64,000 nucleotides of DNA from Rhodoferax sp. OV413 (GCF_900104385.1 NZ_FNJA01000002.1:620001-684000); one strand, 5' to 3'. Counted from the first letter of the stretch, positions 1-8,700 are shown. Notes: a model not told the origin generated them from the letters alone. Program-made: numbers and translations.

Positions 1-845
1 CTGCGCACCGCGTGTTCGCACAAGCCGCCATTCATCCGCTGATCTTGCGGGCACCGTTTGTCTACCGCACCTTCGCCAAACCTATGGGTTATGCGGGCGA
101 CTACGAGATGGTTAACCAAATGCTCACCGATCCACGGGAGGGCGGCAGTACCTACTTCCAGATCGTCAACACCCTGTTCCTGCAGGCGGCCGTGGCCCGC
201 GCCCACCGTAATCGCATCGACATCCTGGACGGTTATCTCGCGCGCCTTCCAGTGGGATCAGACGAAGCTGCCGAACCGATCCATATCCTGAACGTAGGCT
301 GCGGGCCAGCGATTGAAGTGCAGCGACTGATAGCGAACCATCCGACGCCCGAACGCCTGCACTTCACGCTGATGGACTTTAGCGAAGAAACCCTGGCCTA
401 CACCCAGGCCCGCATTGACGAAGCCTGCGCCAGGCGCGGCGTGCGCATTACGGTGGAATGGGTCAATGAATCGGTGCACAACCTGCTGAAGCGGGCCTCG
501 GGTTCCGCGTCGCGGAAGTTGAACGAGCAGATGTTCGACTTTGTCTACTGCGCCGGCCTGTTCGACTATTTGTCTGAAAAAGTATGCCAGCGGCTACTCA
601 AGTATTTTGCGGCCCGCACCAAATCCGATGGCACCATTCTGGTGACCAACGTGCATTCGAGCAATCCCGAGAAAAACACCATGGAGCATTTGCTCGAGTG
701 GCATTTGATTTACCGTGACGAAGAAGAAATGCGTCACCTCGCCCCCACCACATGCGAGGTGCGCAGCATCTATACCGACGACACCGGCGTCAACGTTTTT
801 CTGGAATTGCAGAACACGGCGCTGTCCTTGGACACGATGGCTTGA
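1..845 (+). CDS. phcB: PhcB-like SAM-dependent methyltransferase (5' end outside window)
   Basis: This is the C-terminal part of a class I SAM-dependent methyltransferase; the reading frame is open to the window edge, so the true start lies upstream. The segment G-Y-A-G-D-Y-E precedes the SAM-binding motif ILNVGCGPAIEV (about bases 283-318). The acidic loop LMDFSEETL follows, then a motif IV-like segment DFVYCAGLFDYL. In Ralstonia, PhcB makes the methyl ester of a 3-hydroxy fatty acid used as a quorum-sensing signal. The next three genes occur in the same order as phcS, phcR and phcQ, which is the main reason for the name. The exact fatty acid substrate cannot be read from the sequence. Confidence 0.75.
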   Translation, partial: AHRVFAQAAIHPLILRAPFVYRTFAKPMGYAGDYEMVNQMLTDPREGGSTYFQIVNTLFLQAAVARAHRNRIDILDGYLARLPVGSDEAAEPIHILNVGCGPAIEVQRLIANHPTPERLHFTLMDFSEETLAYTQARIDEACARRGVRITVEWVNESVHNLLKRASGSASRKLNEQMFDFVYCAGLFDYLSEKVCQRLLKYFAARTKSDGTILVTNVHSSNPEKNTMEHLLEWHLIYRDEEEMRHLAPTTCEVRSIYTDDTGVNVFLELQNTALSLDTMA

Positions 846-855
846 CGCCGCGACG

Positions 856-2199
856 ATGCAGCCGCAGATTCACCTCGGATACCAGGCAGAGTTGGCGAAT
901 TTTCGCCTGGCATACAGCCGCGTCGGCTGCGCGTTGGCAATTGTGCTGGTGCTCGGAGGTGTGGCGCTGGACCACGCGTTTTACCCGGACCAGGTCTGGG
1001 CGCTGGGCTTGGCCCGGCTGTGGACAAGCGGGGTCCTGGTGTTGCTGCTCGGTGCGCTGTACACCCCTCGGCTGGCCAGCACCTATGTGCGTGTTATCAC
1101 TCTGCTCTGGCTGGCCCTGCCCCAGATCATGATCGCCTGGATGATCTACCGTACACAAGGCGCAGCGTCTCCCTATGTATTCGGTCTGAGCTTGGCACTG
1201 TATGCAGCCGGCATCATCATGCCGATCAGTTTTCTGCAGGGGATTTCGCTGGGCGTTTTCACTTTCGTGGCCTATATTTTGGCCTGCTTGGGGTTTGCAG
1301 CGGGTGCGCCGGACAATGCGTCGGTGCTGGCAGGCAATACGCTGTTTTTGGTGTTCTCCGCCACCATCTCCGCCGGTTGCACCTGGTTTAACGAAAAAGC
1401 TCGGCTGCAGCTGTTCCAGCTACAGCATGAAGTGTCTGAAAAAAACACCGCCCTGCAACAAACCAACAAAGCCCTGGCCGAGATCAAGGGCCACATGATG
1501 CAGCAAGAAAAAATGGCCGCCCTCGGCACTTTGGCCGCGGGCCTGCTGCACGAAGTAAACAATCCGGTGAACTACAGCCTGATGGCCCTGAACATGTCGA
1601 TGATGGACCCCTTGGTGGCCAATAGCCCCGAGCTCAAGGAAAGCCTGGGCGACGCCAAGGAGGGCATGCAGCGCGTGCAAAGCATCGTCTCCGACCTCAA
1701 GACCTTCGCCTACCAAAAGCCTGGCGACGAAACCAATACTCGCATCTTCTTGTTCGAGAAAGCCCTGCAGTCGGCCTTGCGCCTGACCGGCTTCGAGCTC
1801 AAGGGGATTGCGGTGACCGTCGAATTGCCGATGGACACCCATGTGCGCGGCGACGAACCGGCGCTCATCGGCGTGCTGATCAATCTGCTGGGCAATGCGG
1901 CGCTGGCCTTGCACAAGGCCGCGCGCACCGGGCCGCGCATCGATGTGCGCGCGGTGCGCACGGGCGAGCGGCTGGAGGTCACGGTGCGTGACAACGGCAC
2001 AGGCATCCAGCCCGACCACCTGGCGCGGGTGTTCGAGCCCTTCTTCACCACCCGCGACGTCGGCAAAGGCCTGGGCCTGGGCCTGAGCGTCAGCTACGCC
2101 ATCGTGCAGCGCCACGGCGGGGCGCTGCGGGTGAACAGTGAGCCCGGCGTCTGGACGGAGTTTGCTTTTGACCTGGGCCTGGCGAATCAAAATGTCTGA
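856..2199 (+). CDS. phcS: PhcS-like membrane sensor histidine kinase
   Basis: This 447-residue protein has about six hydrophobic segments in residues 20-185. A coiled-coil stretch follows, then a kinase core: H-box LLHEVNNP with the phospho-acceptor His at about residue 232, N-box NLLGNAALAL, G1 box DNGTGI, F box FEPFFTT and G2 box GKGLGLGLS. ATG 856 is chosen because it lies 11 bases after the phcB stop, whereas longer in-frame openings run back into phcB. It overlaps the next gene by 8 bases, so the genes are probably translationally coupled. In Ralstonia PhcS senses the PhcB product. The ligand here is inferred from context only. Confidence 0.8.
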   Translation: MQPQIHLGYQAELANFRLAYSRVGCALAIVLVLGGVALDHAFYPDQVWALGLARLWTSGVLVLLLGALYTPRLASTYVRVITLLWLALPQIMIAWMIYRTQGAASPYVFGLSLALYAAGIIMPISFLQGISLGVFTFVAYILACLGFAAGAPDNASVLAGNTLFLVFSATISAGCTWFNEKARLQLFQLQHEVSEKNTALQQTNKALAEIKGHMMQQEKMAALGTLAAGLLHEVNNPVNYSLMALNMSMMDPLVANSPELKESLGDAKEGMQRVQSIVSDLKTFAYQKPGDETNTRIFLFEKALQSALRLTGFELKGIAVTVELPMDTHVRGDEPALIGVLINLLGNAALALHKAARTGPRIDVRAVRTGERLEVTVRDNGTGIQPDHLARVFEPFFTTRDVGKGLGLGLSVSYAIVQRHGGALRVNSEPGVWTEFAFDLGLANQNV

Positions 2200-3373
2200 A
2201 CTGCTGCTGCCCCCACCGATCGCCGCCACGGCCTGCACCATCCTGTATGTGGACGACGAGCCGCAGTCCTGCAAATGGTTTGCGCGCAGCCTGGCTGACG
2301 AGTTCACTATCCTCACCGCCACCAGCGTGGATGCGGCGCTGGCCCTGTTGCGGGCCCACGCGTCCGAGGTGGCGGTACTGGTTACCGACTACCGCATGCC
2401 CGAGCGCAACGGGCTGGACTTGCTGGACGTGGCACTGCGCGAGCACCGCCATCTGGTGCGCCTGCTGGCCACCGGCTATGCCGAGAAAGCGGTGGCCATC
2501 GCCGCCGTGAACGTGGCCCAGGTGTTCCGCATCCTGGAGAAGCCGCTCGATGCCGAGGCCACCCGCCAGGCCTTGCGCGATGCACTGGCCTTGCACCGCC
2601 AGCAAGCGCTGCAGCGCCTGGTGCATGAAAACCGTGTCACCGCCATGCACGACACCCTGGGCTTTCTGGCGCACGAGCTGGCTACCCCGCTGAGCACGGT
2701 GCGCGGCTATATGGACGCGCTGCAGGCCCGGCATATTGCTCCCGAGAGCGGCGTGGCCCGGTTTTCCGAAAGCGGCGCGGGCGAGGTGCTGGCCGCGCTG
2801 GCCGCCAGCGAGCGCCAGGCCGCCTACTGCCAGTCGCTGGTGTCGCGCTTTGTGCAGTCGGCGCGCGATGCTGATCCGGGCGGTGTCGCCAGCCAGGTGG
2901 CGGCCAGCAGCTTGCTCAAGTCCTTGCTTGACGGCTACCCGTTTGCGGGCGACCAGCGCGCCTGGGTCCACACCCAGCTGGATGCCGACTTTGTGCTGCC
3001 CGGCAAGCGCGATCTACTGTACCTGGTGCTGTGCACGCTGACCAAGAACGCCTTGCAAGCCCTGCAGGGCCGGCCCGATCCGCAGCTGCAGATCTGGCTG
3101 GGCCACGACCCGGCCAGCCAGCGCGACTGCATCCGTGTCAGCGACAACGGCCCCGGCATCGCCCCAGAACTGCTGGCCCGGTTGAGCCTGGAGCCAACCA
3201 CCACCCGGGCTACCAGCGGCGGCCACGGCATGGGCCTGGTGCTGTGCCGGCGCGTGCTGCAATCGCTGGGCGCCAGCATGGTGCTGGCCTCGCCGCCGGG
3301 CCAGGGCACCTGCGTGAGCCTGTATTTCAAACCCTTTCCTGCGCGACTTGCACCGCATCCGGATGCTGCGTAA
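2192..3373 (+). CDS. phcR: PhcR-like response regulator with C-terminal histidine kinase domain
   Basis: This 393-residue protein has the unusual order receiver then kinase. The receiver (about residues 14-130) shows the acidic pair D21-D22, the phospho-acceptor D66 in VTDYRMP and the conserved Lys in LEKPLD. The kinase part has H-box FLAHELATPLS, N-box TLTKNALQAL, G1 box SDNGPGI and a G2-like GGHGMGLVL. Both domains look intact. There is no DNA-binding domain, so output must go through phosphotransfer or protein contact. The ATG overlaps the phcS stop by 8 bases. Receiver-plus-kinase architecture and position match Ralstonia PhcR. Confidence 0.78.
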   Translation: MSELLLPPPIAATACTILYVDDEPQSCKWFARSLADEFTILTATSVDAALALLRAHASEVAVLVTDYRMPERNGLDLLDVALREHRHLVRLLATGYAEKAVAIAAVNVAQVFRILEKPLDAEATRQALRDALALHRQQALQRLVHENRVTAMHDTLGFLAHELATPLSTVRGYMDALQARHIAPESGVARFSESGAGEVLAALAASERQAAYCQSLVSRFVQSARDADPGGVASQVAASSLLKSLLDGYPFAGDQRAWVHTQLDADFVLPGKRDLLYLVLCTLTKNALQALQGRPDPQLQIWLGHDPASQRDCIRVSDNGPGIAPELLARLSLEPTTTRATSGGHGMGLVLCRRVLQSLGASMVLASPPGQGTCVSLYFKPFPARLAPHPDAA

Positions 3374-3409
3374 GTTCTTCTCCTTCCACAAACATGGCAA
3401 GATGACCCT

Positions 3410-4384
3410 ATGAGACCTGACAAAATTCTGTACGTCGATGACGAACCCATGGCGCTCAAGTACTTTGAGCGCTTGATCAGCCCGATGGCGCCGGTGCTTA
3501 CCGCGTTGTCGGTGGAAGAGGGCAAGGCGGTGCTGCAAGCCCGCGGCGGCGAGATCGCGGTACTGATCTCCGACCAGCGCATGCCCGGTGCCATGGGCAA
3601 CGAGTTGCTGCGCTATGCGCGCGACCACCACCCGAGCATGGTGCGCATGCTGACCACCGCGTACTCGGAACTGGGTGAGGCTATCGAGGCCATCAACACC
3701 GGCGAAATCTACCGCTACGTCACCAAACCCTGGGACCTGGAGTTGCTGCGCGCCGACATGCGCAACGCGCTGGAGCTGTCCGAAACCCGCTGCGAGCGCG
3801 ACAACCTGCTGCGCGAAAAAATGGCCGTACAGCGCCAGCAACTGCTGGCCAGCCGCATCTCGCAGCTGGCCGTGGTCTGCGCGGGCTTCATGCACGCCGA
3901 CTACGCGCGCGGCCTGCAGGTGTTTTTGCAGGCAGCCGAGCGCAGCGGCTGCGCGCTGCCGCCTATCGATTGGCGCAGCATGGACCACGCCGAGCTGATG
4001 CAGTACGAGGCCCAGCGCAGCGTCGCCATCGGCCAGGCCATGGCCGGCTGGCAGCATGTGTTTGCGGCTGTAGCCACCCCGGCCGCTGCCTTGCAGGCAC
4101 TGGCCGATGCCTTGCCCGGCCAGGTCGAATTGGCCGGCGATAGCGCCACCATCAGCAACCGCCAGCCGCTGACCTGGCTGCTGGATGCGGCTTCGCACGA
4201 GCCGCCGTCGCCCGCACTGGTCGCCTGGCTGGCTTGGCTGATGTGGTGGGGCGGCAGCGCCCAGCTGCAGAGCAGCGAGCAGGGCCTGGTGGTCCGCTTG
4301 GGCGACACAGCATCGGCGGCGCCGGCCGACTGGATGGCGACCGCGATCGAGCGGATCAGCCTGGCGGCGTCCGAGGCGGCTTAA
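3410..4384 (+). CDS. phcQ: PhcQ-like response regulator
   Basis: This 324-residue protein has an N-terminal receiver (about residues 4-120) with acidic pair D10-D11, phospho-acceptor D55 in ISDQRMP and the conserved Lys in YVTKPWD. The remaining 200 residues have no DNA-binding motif. They begin with a helical segment rich in Glu, Arg and Gln, and later contain W-L-L-D-A-A where a kinase N-box could have been, so a degenerate kinase-like domain is possible but unproven. It lies 36 bases after the phcR-like gene. Its 3' end overlaps the convergent pncC by 29 bases. The name rests on gene order and receiver architecture. Confidence 0.65.
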   Translation: MRPDKILYVDDEPMALKYFERLISPMAPVLTALSVEEGKAVLQARGGEIAVLISDQRMPGAMGNELLRYARDHHPSMVRMLTTAYSELGEAIEAINTGEIYRYVTKPWDLELLRADMRNALELSETRCERDNLLREKMAVQRQQLLASRISQLAVVCAGFMHADYARGLQVFLQAAERSGCALPPIDWRSMDHAELMQYEAQRSVAIGQAMAGWQHVFAAVATPAAALQALADALPGQVELAGDSATISNRQPLTWLLDAASHEPPSPALVAWLAWLMWWGGSAQLQSSEQGLVVRLGDTASAAPADWMATAIERISLAASEAA

Positions 4385-4859
4385 TCAGTTCGACCAGCCG
4401 CTGCAGCGCGTACTCCACCGTGGCGGCACGCACCGCGGCCCGGTCGCCGGCGAACTGCCGGCATTCGCTGTAGATTGCGGTCTGTTCGGGGCCGGGCAGC
4501 GCAAAGCCCAGCCATACCAGACCTACCGGTTTTTCGGCACTGCCGCCGCCCGGGCCGGCCACGCCGGTGACGGCAATTGCCACCTGGGCTTGCGAGTGTG
4601 CGAGCGCCCCGGCAGCCATGGCGCGCACCACCGGCTCACTGACCGCGCCGTGCGCCGCGATCAAGGCCGCGTCCACCCCCAGCATCTGGGTTTTGGCGTG
4701 GTTGGAATAGGTCACAAAGCCGCGTTCAAACCAGTTGCTGGAGCCGGCCAGGTCAGTGCAGGCGGCTGCAATCATGCCACCAGTGCAGCTCTCGGCGGTC
4801 GCCAAGAACCAGTGGTTTTTCAGCATCAAATCGGCTATTGGCGCAGGTAGTGATTGCAT
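4356..4859 (-). CDS. pncC: Nicotinamide-nucleotide amidohydrolase (CinA C-terminal domain family)
   Basis: This 167-residue protein is a stand-alone CinA C-terminal domain. Known members deamidate nicotinamide mononucleotide in pyridine nucleotide recycling. Diagnostic segments are ATAESCTGGMIAA near residue 20, GFVTYSNHAK, and VTGVAGPGGGSAEKPVG. The start codon and about the first eleven residues lie inside a copy of the dispersed repeat family (4828-4882), so the N-terminus is probably repeat-derived; homology-like sequence starts around residue 15. Its 3' end overlaps phcQ from the other strand. Confidence 0.88.
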   Translation of the reverse strand: MQSLPAPIADLMLKNHWFLATAESCTGGMIAAACTDLAGSSNWFERGFVTYSNHAKTQMLGVDAALIAAHGAVSEPVVRAMAAGALAHSQAQVAIAVTGVAGPGGGSAEKPVGLVWLGFALPGPEQTAIYSECRQFAGDRAAVRAATVEYALQRLVELIKPPRTPPG

Positions 4860-4882
4860 GGCTAGCTATGAAAAAGATAGTT
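4828..4882 (-). repeat. Copy 1 of the dispersed double-hairpin repeat, overlapping the pncC start
   Basis: Read on the minus strand, this matches the other copies: a TAGCTA/CTATC hairpin region, a TGCGCC core, and an AT-rich end. It spans the pncC start codon and first codons, and fills the pncC-pgpA gap. Confidence 0.65.
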
Positions 4883-5404
4883 TTAGAGGAAGCGCCAGAG
4901 CGCAATCACCAGCAGTGTGCAGAACGCCGCCACCAGGTCGTCAAAAATAATCCCCCAGCCGCCACGGGCGTTCAAACCCTTGAACACCTTGTCGGCCCAG
5001 CCCACCGGTCCTGGCTTGGCCGCATCGAAATACCGGAACAGCCCAAACGCCACCAGCTGGCCGACAAAGCCGGTCGGCATTACCAGCCACAGCACCAGCC
5101 AGAAGGCGATGATTTCGTCCCAGACGATGGCGCCGGGGTCGGCCACATTCATGTGCCGCGCGCACACCGTGCAGGCCCACCAGCCGACCAGCAGCGAGCC
5201 TAGCAGCAGCCAGCCCATCTGCGCCTGCGTCAGTTGCGGCTGCAGTACCAGAAACGCCAGCCAGGCCCACAGCGTGCCGGCCGTACCCGGCGCCACCGGG
5301 CTTAGGCCCGAGCCAAAGCCCAGCGCGATGAAGTGCGCCGGGTGGGAGAGTAAAAACCGGGCGCTGGGGCGCCGCATAGGGGGCTGGGGCGAAGGCAAAT
5401 CCAT
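4883..5404 (-). CDS. pgpA: Phosphatidylglycerophosphatase A
   Basis: This 173-residue integral membrane protein should remove phosphate from phosphatidylglycerophosphate to give phosphatidylglycerol in the inner membrane. Family hallmarks are FGSGLSPVAPGTAGTLWA near residues 30-47, VWDEIIAFWLVL in the middle with its acidic residues, RYFDAAKPGPVGWAD, and the terminal GGWGIIFDDLVAA with paired Asp residues. Three to four hydrophobic helices are visible. It sits upstream of pncC in the same direction with 23 bases between the genes. Confidence 0.92.
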   Translation of the reverse strand: MDLPSPQPPMRRPSARFLLSHPAHFIALGFGSGLSPVAPGTAGTLWAWLAFLVLQPQLTQAQMGWLLLGSLLVGWWACTVCARHMNVADPGAIVWDEIIAFWLVLWLVMPTGFVGQLVAFGLFRYFDAAKPGPVGWADKVFKGLNARGGWGIIFDDLVAAFCTLLVIALWRFL

Positions 5405-5442
5405 AGCCGACGATTATGGTGGAGGCCACTGATAATCTGCAC

Positions 5443-6579
5443 ATGACCCCACTGCATATCTCCTCCCAGTTCGACGCCGGCGCCATCGATGTCATCAGTC
5501 TGGCCGACCCGCAAGACATCCAGCTGCAGATCCGCCCCGACAACGCCAGCCCCTTCGCCCAGTGGTTCTACTTCTGCCTGCAGGGCGCGGCCGGCGTGCC
5601 GGTGGTGCTGCGGTTTTTGAACGCCGGCCAGAGCGCCTACCCGCCCGGCTGGGACGGCTACCGCATCGTGGCCAGCGTGGACCGCCAGCATTGGTTCCGC
5701 CTTGACGCCAGCTACGACGGCCAGGTGATGACGGTGCACACCACGCCCACGGCGAACCGCCTGTACTTCGCCTATTTCGAGCCTTATTCGCACGAGCGCC
5801 ATCTGGACCTGCTGGCCGAGGCCACGGCCTCGGAACTGGTGGCGGTAGAGCACCTGGGCGCCACGCTGGACGGCCGCGACATGACGCTGCTGCGCATCAC
5901 CGACCCGCTGGTGGATACGGCGAAGAAGAAAGTCTGGCTGATTGCCCGCCAGCACCCGGGCGAAACCATGGCCGAGTGGTTCGCCGAAGGTTTCGTGCAG
6001 CGCCTGCTGGACCGCGCTGACCCGTTGAGCCGGGTGTTGCTGCAGCAGTGCGAGTTCTACGTGGTGCCGAACATGAACCCCGACGGCGCGGTGCGGGGCA
6101 ATCTGCGCACCAATGCCGGCGGCGCGAACCTGAACCGTGAATGGCTGGCACCCAGCCTGGAAAAATCGCCAGAGGTGTTCCATGTGCGCGCCAAGATGCA
6201 GGCCGTGGGCGTGGACCTGTTCCTGGACGCGCATGGCGACGAGAACCTGCCCTACAACTTCGTCGTCGGTACCGAGGCCAACCCCGGCTTCAGCCCGCGC
6301 ATCGAGGGCTTGCAAAACACGTTCAAAGCCGCCTGGCTGGCCGCCAGCCCTGACTTCCAGACGGAAGTAGGTTACCCGCGCGCCGCCCCCGGCCAGGCGA
6401 ACCTGAGCCTGGCGACCAACTGGGTGGGGCAGCACTTCGACTGCCTGGCGTTCACCATTGAAATGCCGTTCAAGGACAACGCCAACCTGCCGGATGCCGA
6501 TGCAGGCTGGAATGGCGAGCGCTCAAGGAAACTGGGGGCCAGCGTACTGGCTGCGGTACGGGCCGCGGTTTTTGCATAA
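5443..6579 (+). CDS. M14-family zinc carboxypeptidase-like protein
   Basis: This is a 378-residue predicted metallopeptidase. An N-terminal beta-rich domain (about residues 1-120) precedes an M14 catalytic domain. Zinc ligands appear as H171 and E174 in RQHPGETMAEW and H264 in LDAHGDE. The catalytic Glu is E340 in FTIEMPFKD. PNMNPDGAVRGNLRTN and NLNREW are also typical of this bacterial subfamily. There is no signal peptide, so it is probably cytoplasmic. ATG 5443 is preferred to the in-frame GTG-type start at 5416, because similarity to the family begins at MTPLHISS. Substrate unknown. Confidence 0.85.
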   Translation: MTPLHISSQFDAGAIDVISLADPQDIQLQIRPDNASPFAQWFYFCLQGAAGVPVVLRFLNAGQSAYPPGWDGYRIVASVDRQHWFRLDASYDGQVMTVHTTPTANRLYFAYFEPYSHERHLDLLAEATASELVAVEHLGATLDGRDMTLLRITDPLVDTAKKKVWLIARQHPGETMAEWFAEGFVQRLLDRADPLSRVLLQQCEFYVVPNMNPDGAVRGNLRTNAGGANLNREWLAPSLEKSPEVFHVRAKMQAVGVDLFLDAHGDENLPYNFVVGTEANPGFSPRIEGLQNTFKAAWLAASPDFQTEVGYPRAAPGQANLSLATNWVGQHFDCLAFTIEMPFKDNANLPDADAGWNGERSRKLGASVLAAVRAAVFA

Positions 6580-6632
6580 AAACGGCCTCTAGCGCAGTAT
6601 TGGTCTGCGCTGGCAGCTATTTAAAATATAGC
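6576..6632 (-). repeat. Copy 2 of the dispersed repeat
   Basis: Directly after the carboxypeptidase stop codon, AACGGCCTCTAGCGCAG is followed by CTGCGCTGGCAGCTATTT. This is the reverse orientation of the family pattern (GCTATTT-ATAGC hairpin, then GCGCA-TGCGC hairpin, then GGCC and T-rich end). Confidence 0.75.
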
Positions 6633-6680
6633 GCTATATAGCCCGCATCCGAAGCGCTGCAGGCGACCGGGAGAGCTTGC

Positions 6681-6740
6681 AATAAAAAACACCTGCTAGC
6701 GCAGGTGGATTGTGCGGAGTCCGCTATTTAAAAAATAGCG
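6681..6740 (-). repeat. Copy 3 of the dispersed repeat
   Basis: ACCTGCTAGCGCAGGT forms a hairpin and is followed by GCTATTTAAAAAATAGC, another hairpin. With copy 2 it fills most of the 217-base gap before the small gene at 6797. No gene is visible in that gap. Confidence 0.75.
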
Positions 6741-6796
6741 TCTCGGCACTTCGCCATGGGACCGGAGCCCCATTCCCGATGCGGGTGGCGCCGGGC

Positions 6797-7066
6797 TTAC
6801 TTGGCGGCGTGCTGGATTTCGTGGCGGTCGGCGGCAGCGAACAGGTCGGCGGCGAAGCCTGGGTCGGTGTCGGCGTAGGACTCGGCCATCAGGCGCACTT
6901 GTTCGGCTTCTTCGAAGACGGTCAGGGCGCGGGGGGCGGACTTTTGGAACAGCGAAGCGGATACGGCGGCGACCAGGTTGGCGGCGGCGGTAGCGAGTTC
7001 ACGCAGAGCAGAATTGACCGCAGGTGCTGTAGCGGTGCTGGTCAGTTGCAAAGTATTGGTGGTCAT
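6797..7066 (-). CDS. Hypothetical small protein, 89 residues
   Basis: I do not recognise this protein. It is 89 residues, Ala-rich and mostly helical in character. It has a hydrophobic-leaning middle (LATAAANLVAAVSASLF) and an acidic C-terminal half ending AAADRHEIQHAAK. It is a real gene by several signs: a good ribosome binding site (AGGAG, eight bases before ATG), a perfect TATAAT box upstream on the same strand, and palindromic operator-like sites around that box. There is no clear signal peptide or metal-binding motif. It may be a stress- or regulator-controlled accessory protein. Confidence 0.75.
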   Translation of the reverse strand: MTTNTLQLTSTATAPAVNSALRELATAAANLVAAVSASLFQKSAPRALTVFEEAEQVRLMAESYADTDPGFAADLFAAADRHEIQHAAK

Positions 7067-7104
7067 GGTGTTTACTCCTGTACATCGGGTTGACGTTGGA
7101 GTGA

Positions 7105-7155
7105 ATTATAGGGTTAACCCTAGTTTTGCGCTAGCGCCTTCCTAGGGTTAACCCT
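7105..7155 (-). promoter_or_regulatory. Minus-strand promoter with twin AGGGTTAACCCT palindromes
   Basis: A perfect -10 hexamer TATAAT lies at 7110-7105 on the minus strand. It overlaps the palindrome TAGGGTTAACCCTA at 7109-7122. A second AGGGTTAACCCT lies at 7144-7155; the two centres are 34 bp apart. No good -35 box is visible, since that position is taken by the spacer between the palindromes. The layout suggests repression, or activation by a dimeric regulator, of the 89-residue gene. Confidence 0.6.
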
Positions 7156-7185
7156 CTAGCGTATCTTTTACGCCACCGTGTTGTT

Positions 7186-8679
7186 TTATTCCAATACGGT
7201 CTGCCGCACCGCATGTTCCCAGCGCGCCATCAATTCCGCAGCACGTTGCGTGCCAAGCGTCGGCAAAAACCGCCGTTCGGCGCGCCACAGCGCCGACAGC
7301 TCGTCGGTATTGCGGTACACGCCTACCGCCAGCCCGGCCAGATAGGCCGCACCCAGGGCAGTGGTTTCGGTGACGGCGGGGCGTATCACCGGGATGCCCA
7401 GCAGGTCGGCCTGGAACTGCATCAGCAAGTCGTTGACGCAGGCGCCGCCGTCTACCCGCAGCTCGGCCACCGGTGTGCCGCCAGCCTGCACCGCGTCGCG
7501 GCCCATGGCCAGCAGCAGGGCGGCGCTCTGGTAGGCGATGCTTTCCAGCGCGGCACGCGCGATATGCGCCAGGGTGGTGCCGCGGCTCAGGCCGGTGATG
7601 CTGCCGCGGGCCTCGGGTTTCCAATACGGCGCGCCCAGGCCTGTGAAGGCGGGCACGAACATCACGCCACCCGAATCGGGCACGCTTTGCGCAAGGTTTT
7701 GCACCTCGCCGCTGTTCGGTATGGCGTGCAGGCCGTCGCGCAGCCACTGCACCACGGCGCCACCGACGAAGACACTGCCTTCAATGGCGAATTCGGGCTG
7801 GGCCGAGGGCTGGGCGGCGCTGGTGGTGAGTAGGCCGTTATGGGATGTCTGGAAGGTACTGCCGGTGTGCATCAGCATGAAGCAGCCGGTACCGTAGGTG
7901 TTCTTGGCCATGCCGGCCTTGAAGCAGGCTTGCCCGAACAGCGCGCTCTGCTGGTCGCCGGCGACGCCGCCGATGGGGATGGCGTGGCCTAGCAGTGCGG
8001 GGCTGATGTCGCCGTAGATGGCGCTGCTGGGTTTGACGGCCGGCATCAGGCTGGGCGGTATGTCCAGCATGGCCAGCAGCTCGGCATCCCACTGGTTGCT
8101 GTGCACATTGAACAGCATGGTGCGCGATGCATTGCTGACGTCGGTGGCATGGACACGGCCCTCGGTGAGCTGCCACATCAGCCAGCTGTCGATGGTGCCG
8201 AAGGCCAGCTCACCGCGCTCGGCCTGGGCCCGGGCGTTGGGCACGTTGTCCAGCAGCCATTTGAGCTTGGTGCCTGAAAAATAGGCATCGACCAGCAGCC
8301 CGGTCTTGCGCTGGATCGTATCGGCCAGGCCGTCGGCGCGCAGTTGCACGCAGGTGGGTTCGGCGCGCCGGTCCTGCCAGACGATGGCGTGGTGGATGGG
8401 CTGGCCGGTGGCGCGGTTCCATACCACCGTGGTTTCGCGCTGGTTGGTGATGCCGATGGCGCGGATGTCCTTGGCCTGCAGCTTTGCCTGGGCCAGGGCG
8501 GCGCGGGCCGTGGCCAGCTGGGTGCGCCAGATTTCTGCGGGATCGTGCTCGACCCAGCCGGGCTGCGGGAAGATTTGCGGCAATTCCAGCTGCGACTGAC
8601 TGACGATGTGGCCATCGGCATGGAACACGATGCTGCGGGAGCTGGAGGTGCCCTGGTCGAGCGCGAGGAGATAGGTCAT
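7186..8679 (-). CDS. glpK: Glycerol kinase
   Basis: This 497-residue FGGY-family kinase phosphorylates glycerol to glycerol-3-phosphate with ATP, in the cytoplasm. It has the N-terminal [14 protein letters not shown] phosphate-binding segment, [16 protein letters not shown], the [11 protein letters not shown] segment, and the C-terminal domain with [12 protein letters not shown] and [19 protein letters not shown]. The length equals that of typical GlpK. It lies just downstream of glpR on the same strand and opposite to the glycerol ABC transporter, so uptake and activation are encoded side by side. Confidence 0.97.
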   Translation of the reverse strand: MTYLLALDQGTSSSRSIVFHADGHIVSQSQLELPQIFPQPGWVEHDPAEIWRTQLATARAALAQAKLQAKDIRAIGITNQRETTVVWNRATGQPIHHAIVWQDRRAEPTCVQLRADGLADTIQRKTGLLVDAYFSGTKLKWLLDNVPNARAQAERGELAFGTIDSWLMWQLTEGRVHATDVSNASRTMLFNVHSNQWDAELLAMLDIPPSLMPAVKPSSAIYGDISPALLGHAIPIGGVAGDQQSALFGQACFKAGMAKNTYGTGCFMLMHTGSTFQTSHNGLLTTSAAQPSAQPEFAIEGSVFVGGAVVQWLRDGLHAIPNSGEVQNLAQSVPDSGGVMFVPAFTGLGAPYWKPEARGSITGLSRGTTLAHIARAALESIAYQSAALLLAMGRDAVQAGGTPVAELRVDGGACVNDLLMQFQADLLGIPVIRPAVTETTALGAAYLAGLAVGVYRNTDELSALWRAERRFLPTLGTQRAAELMARWEHAVRQTVLE

Positions 8680-8700
8680 GGTGAGGCGGTAGGGAGAGCG

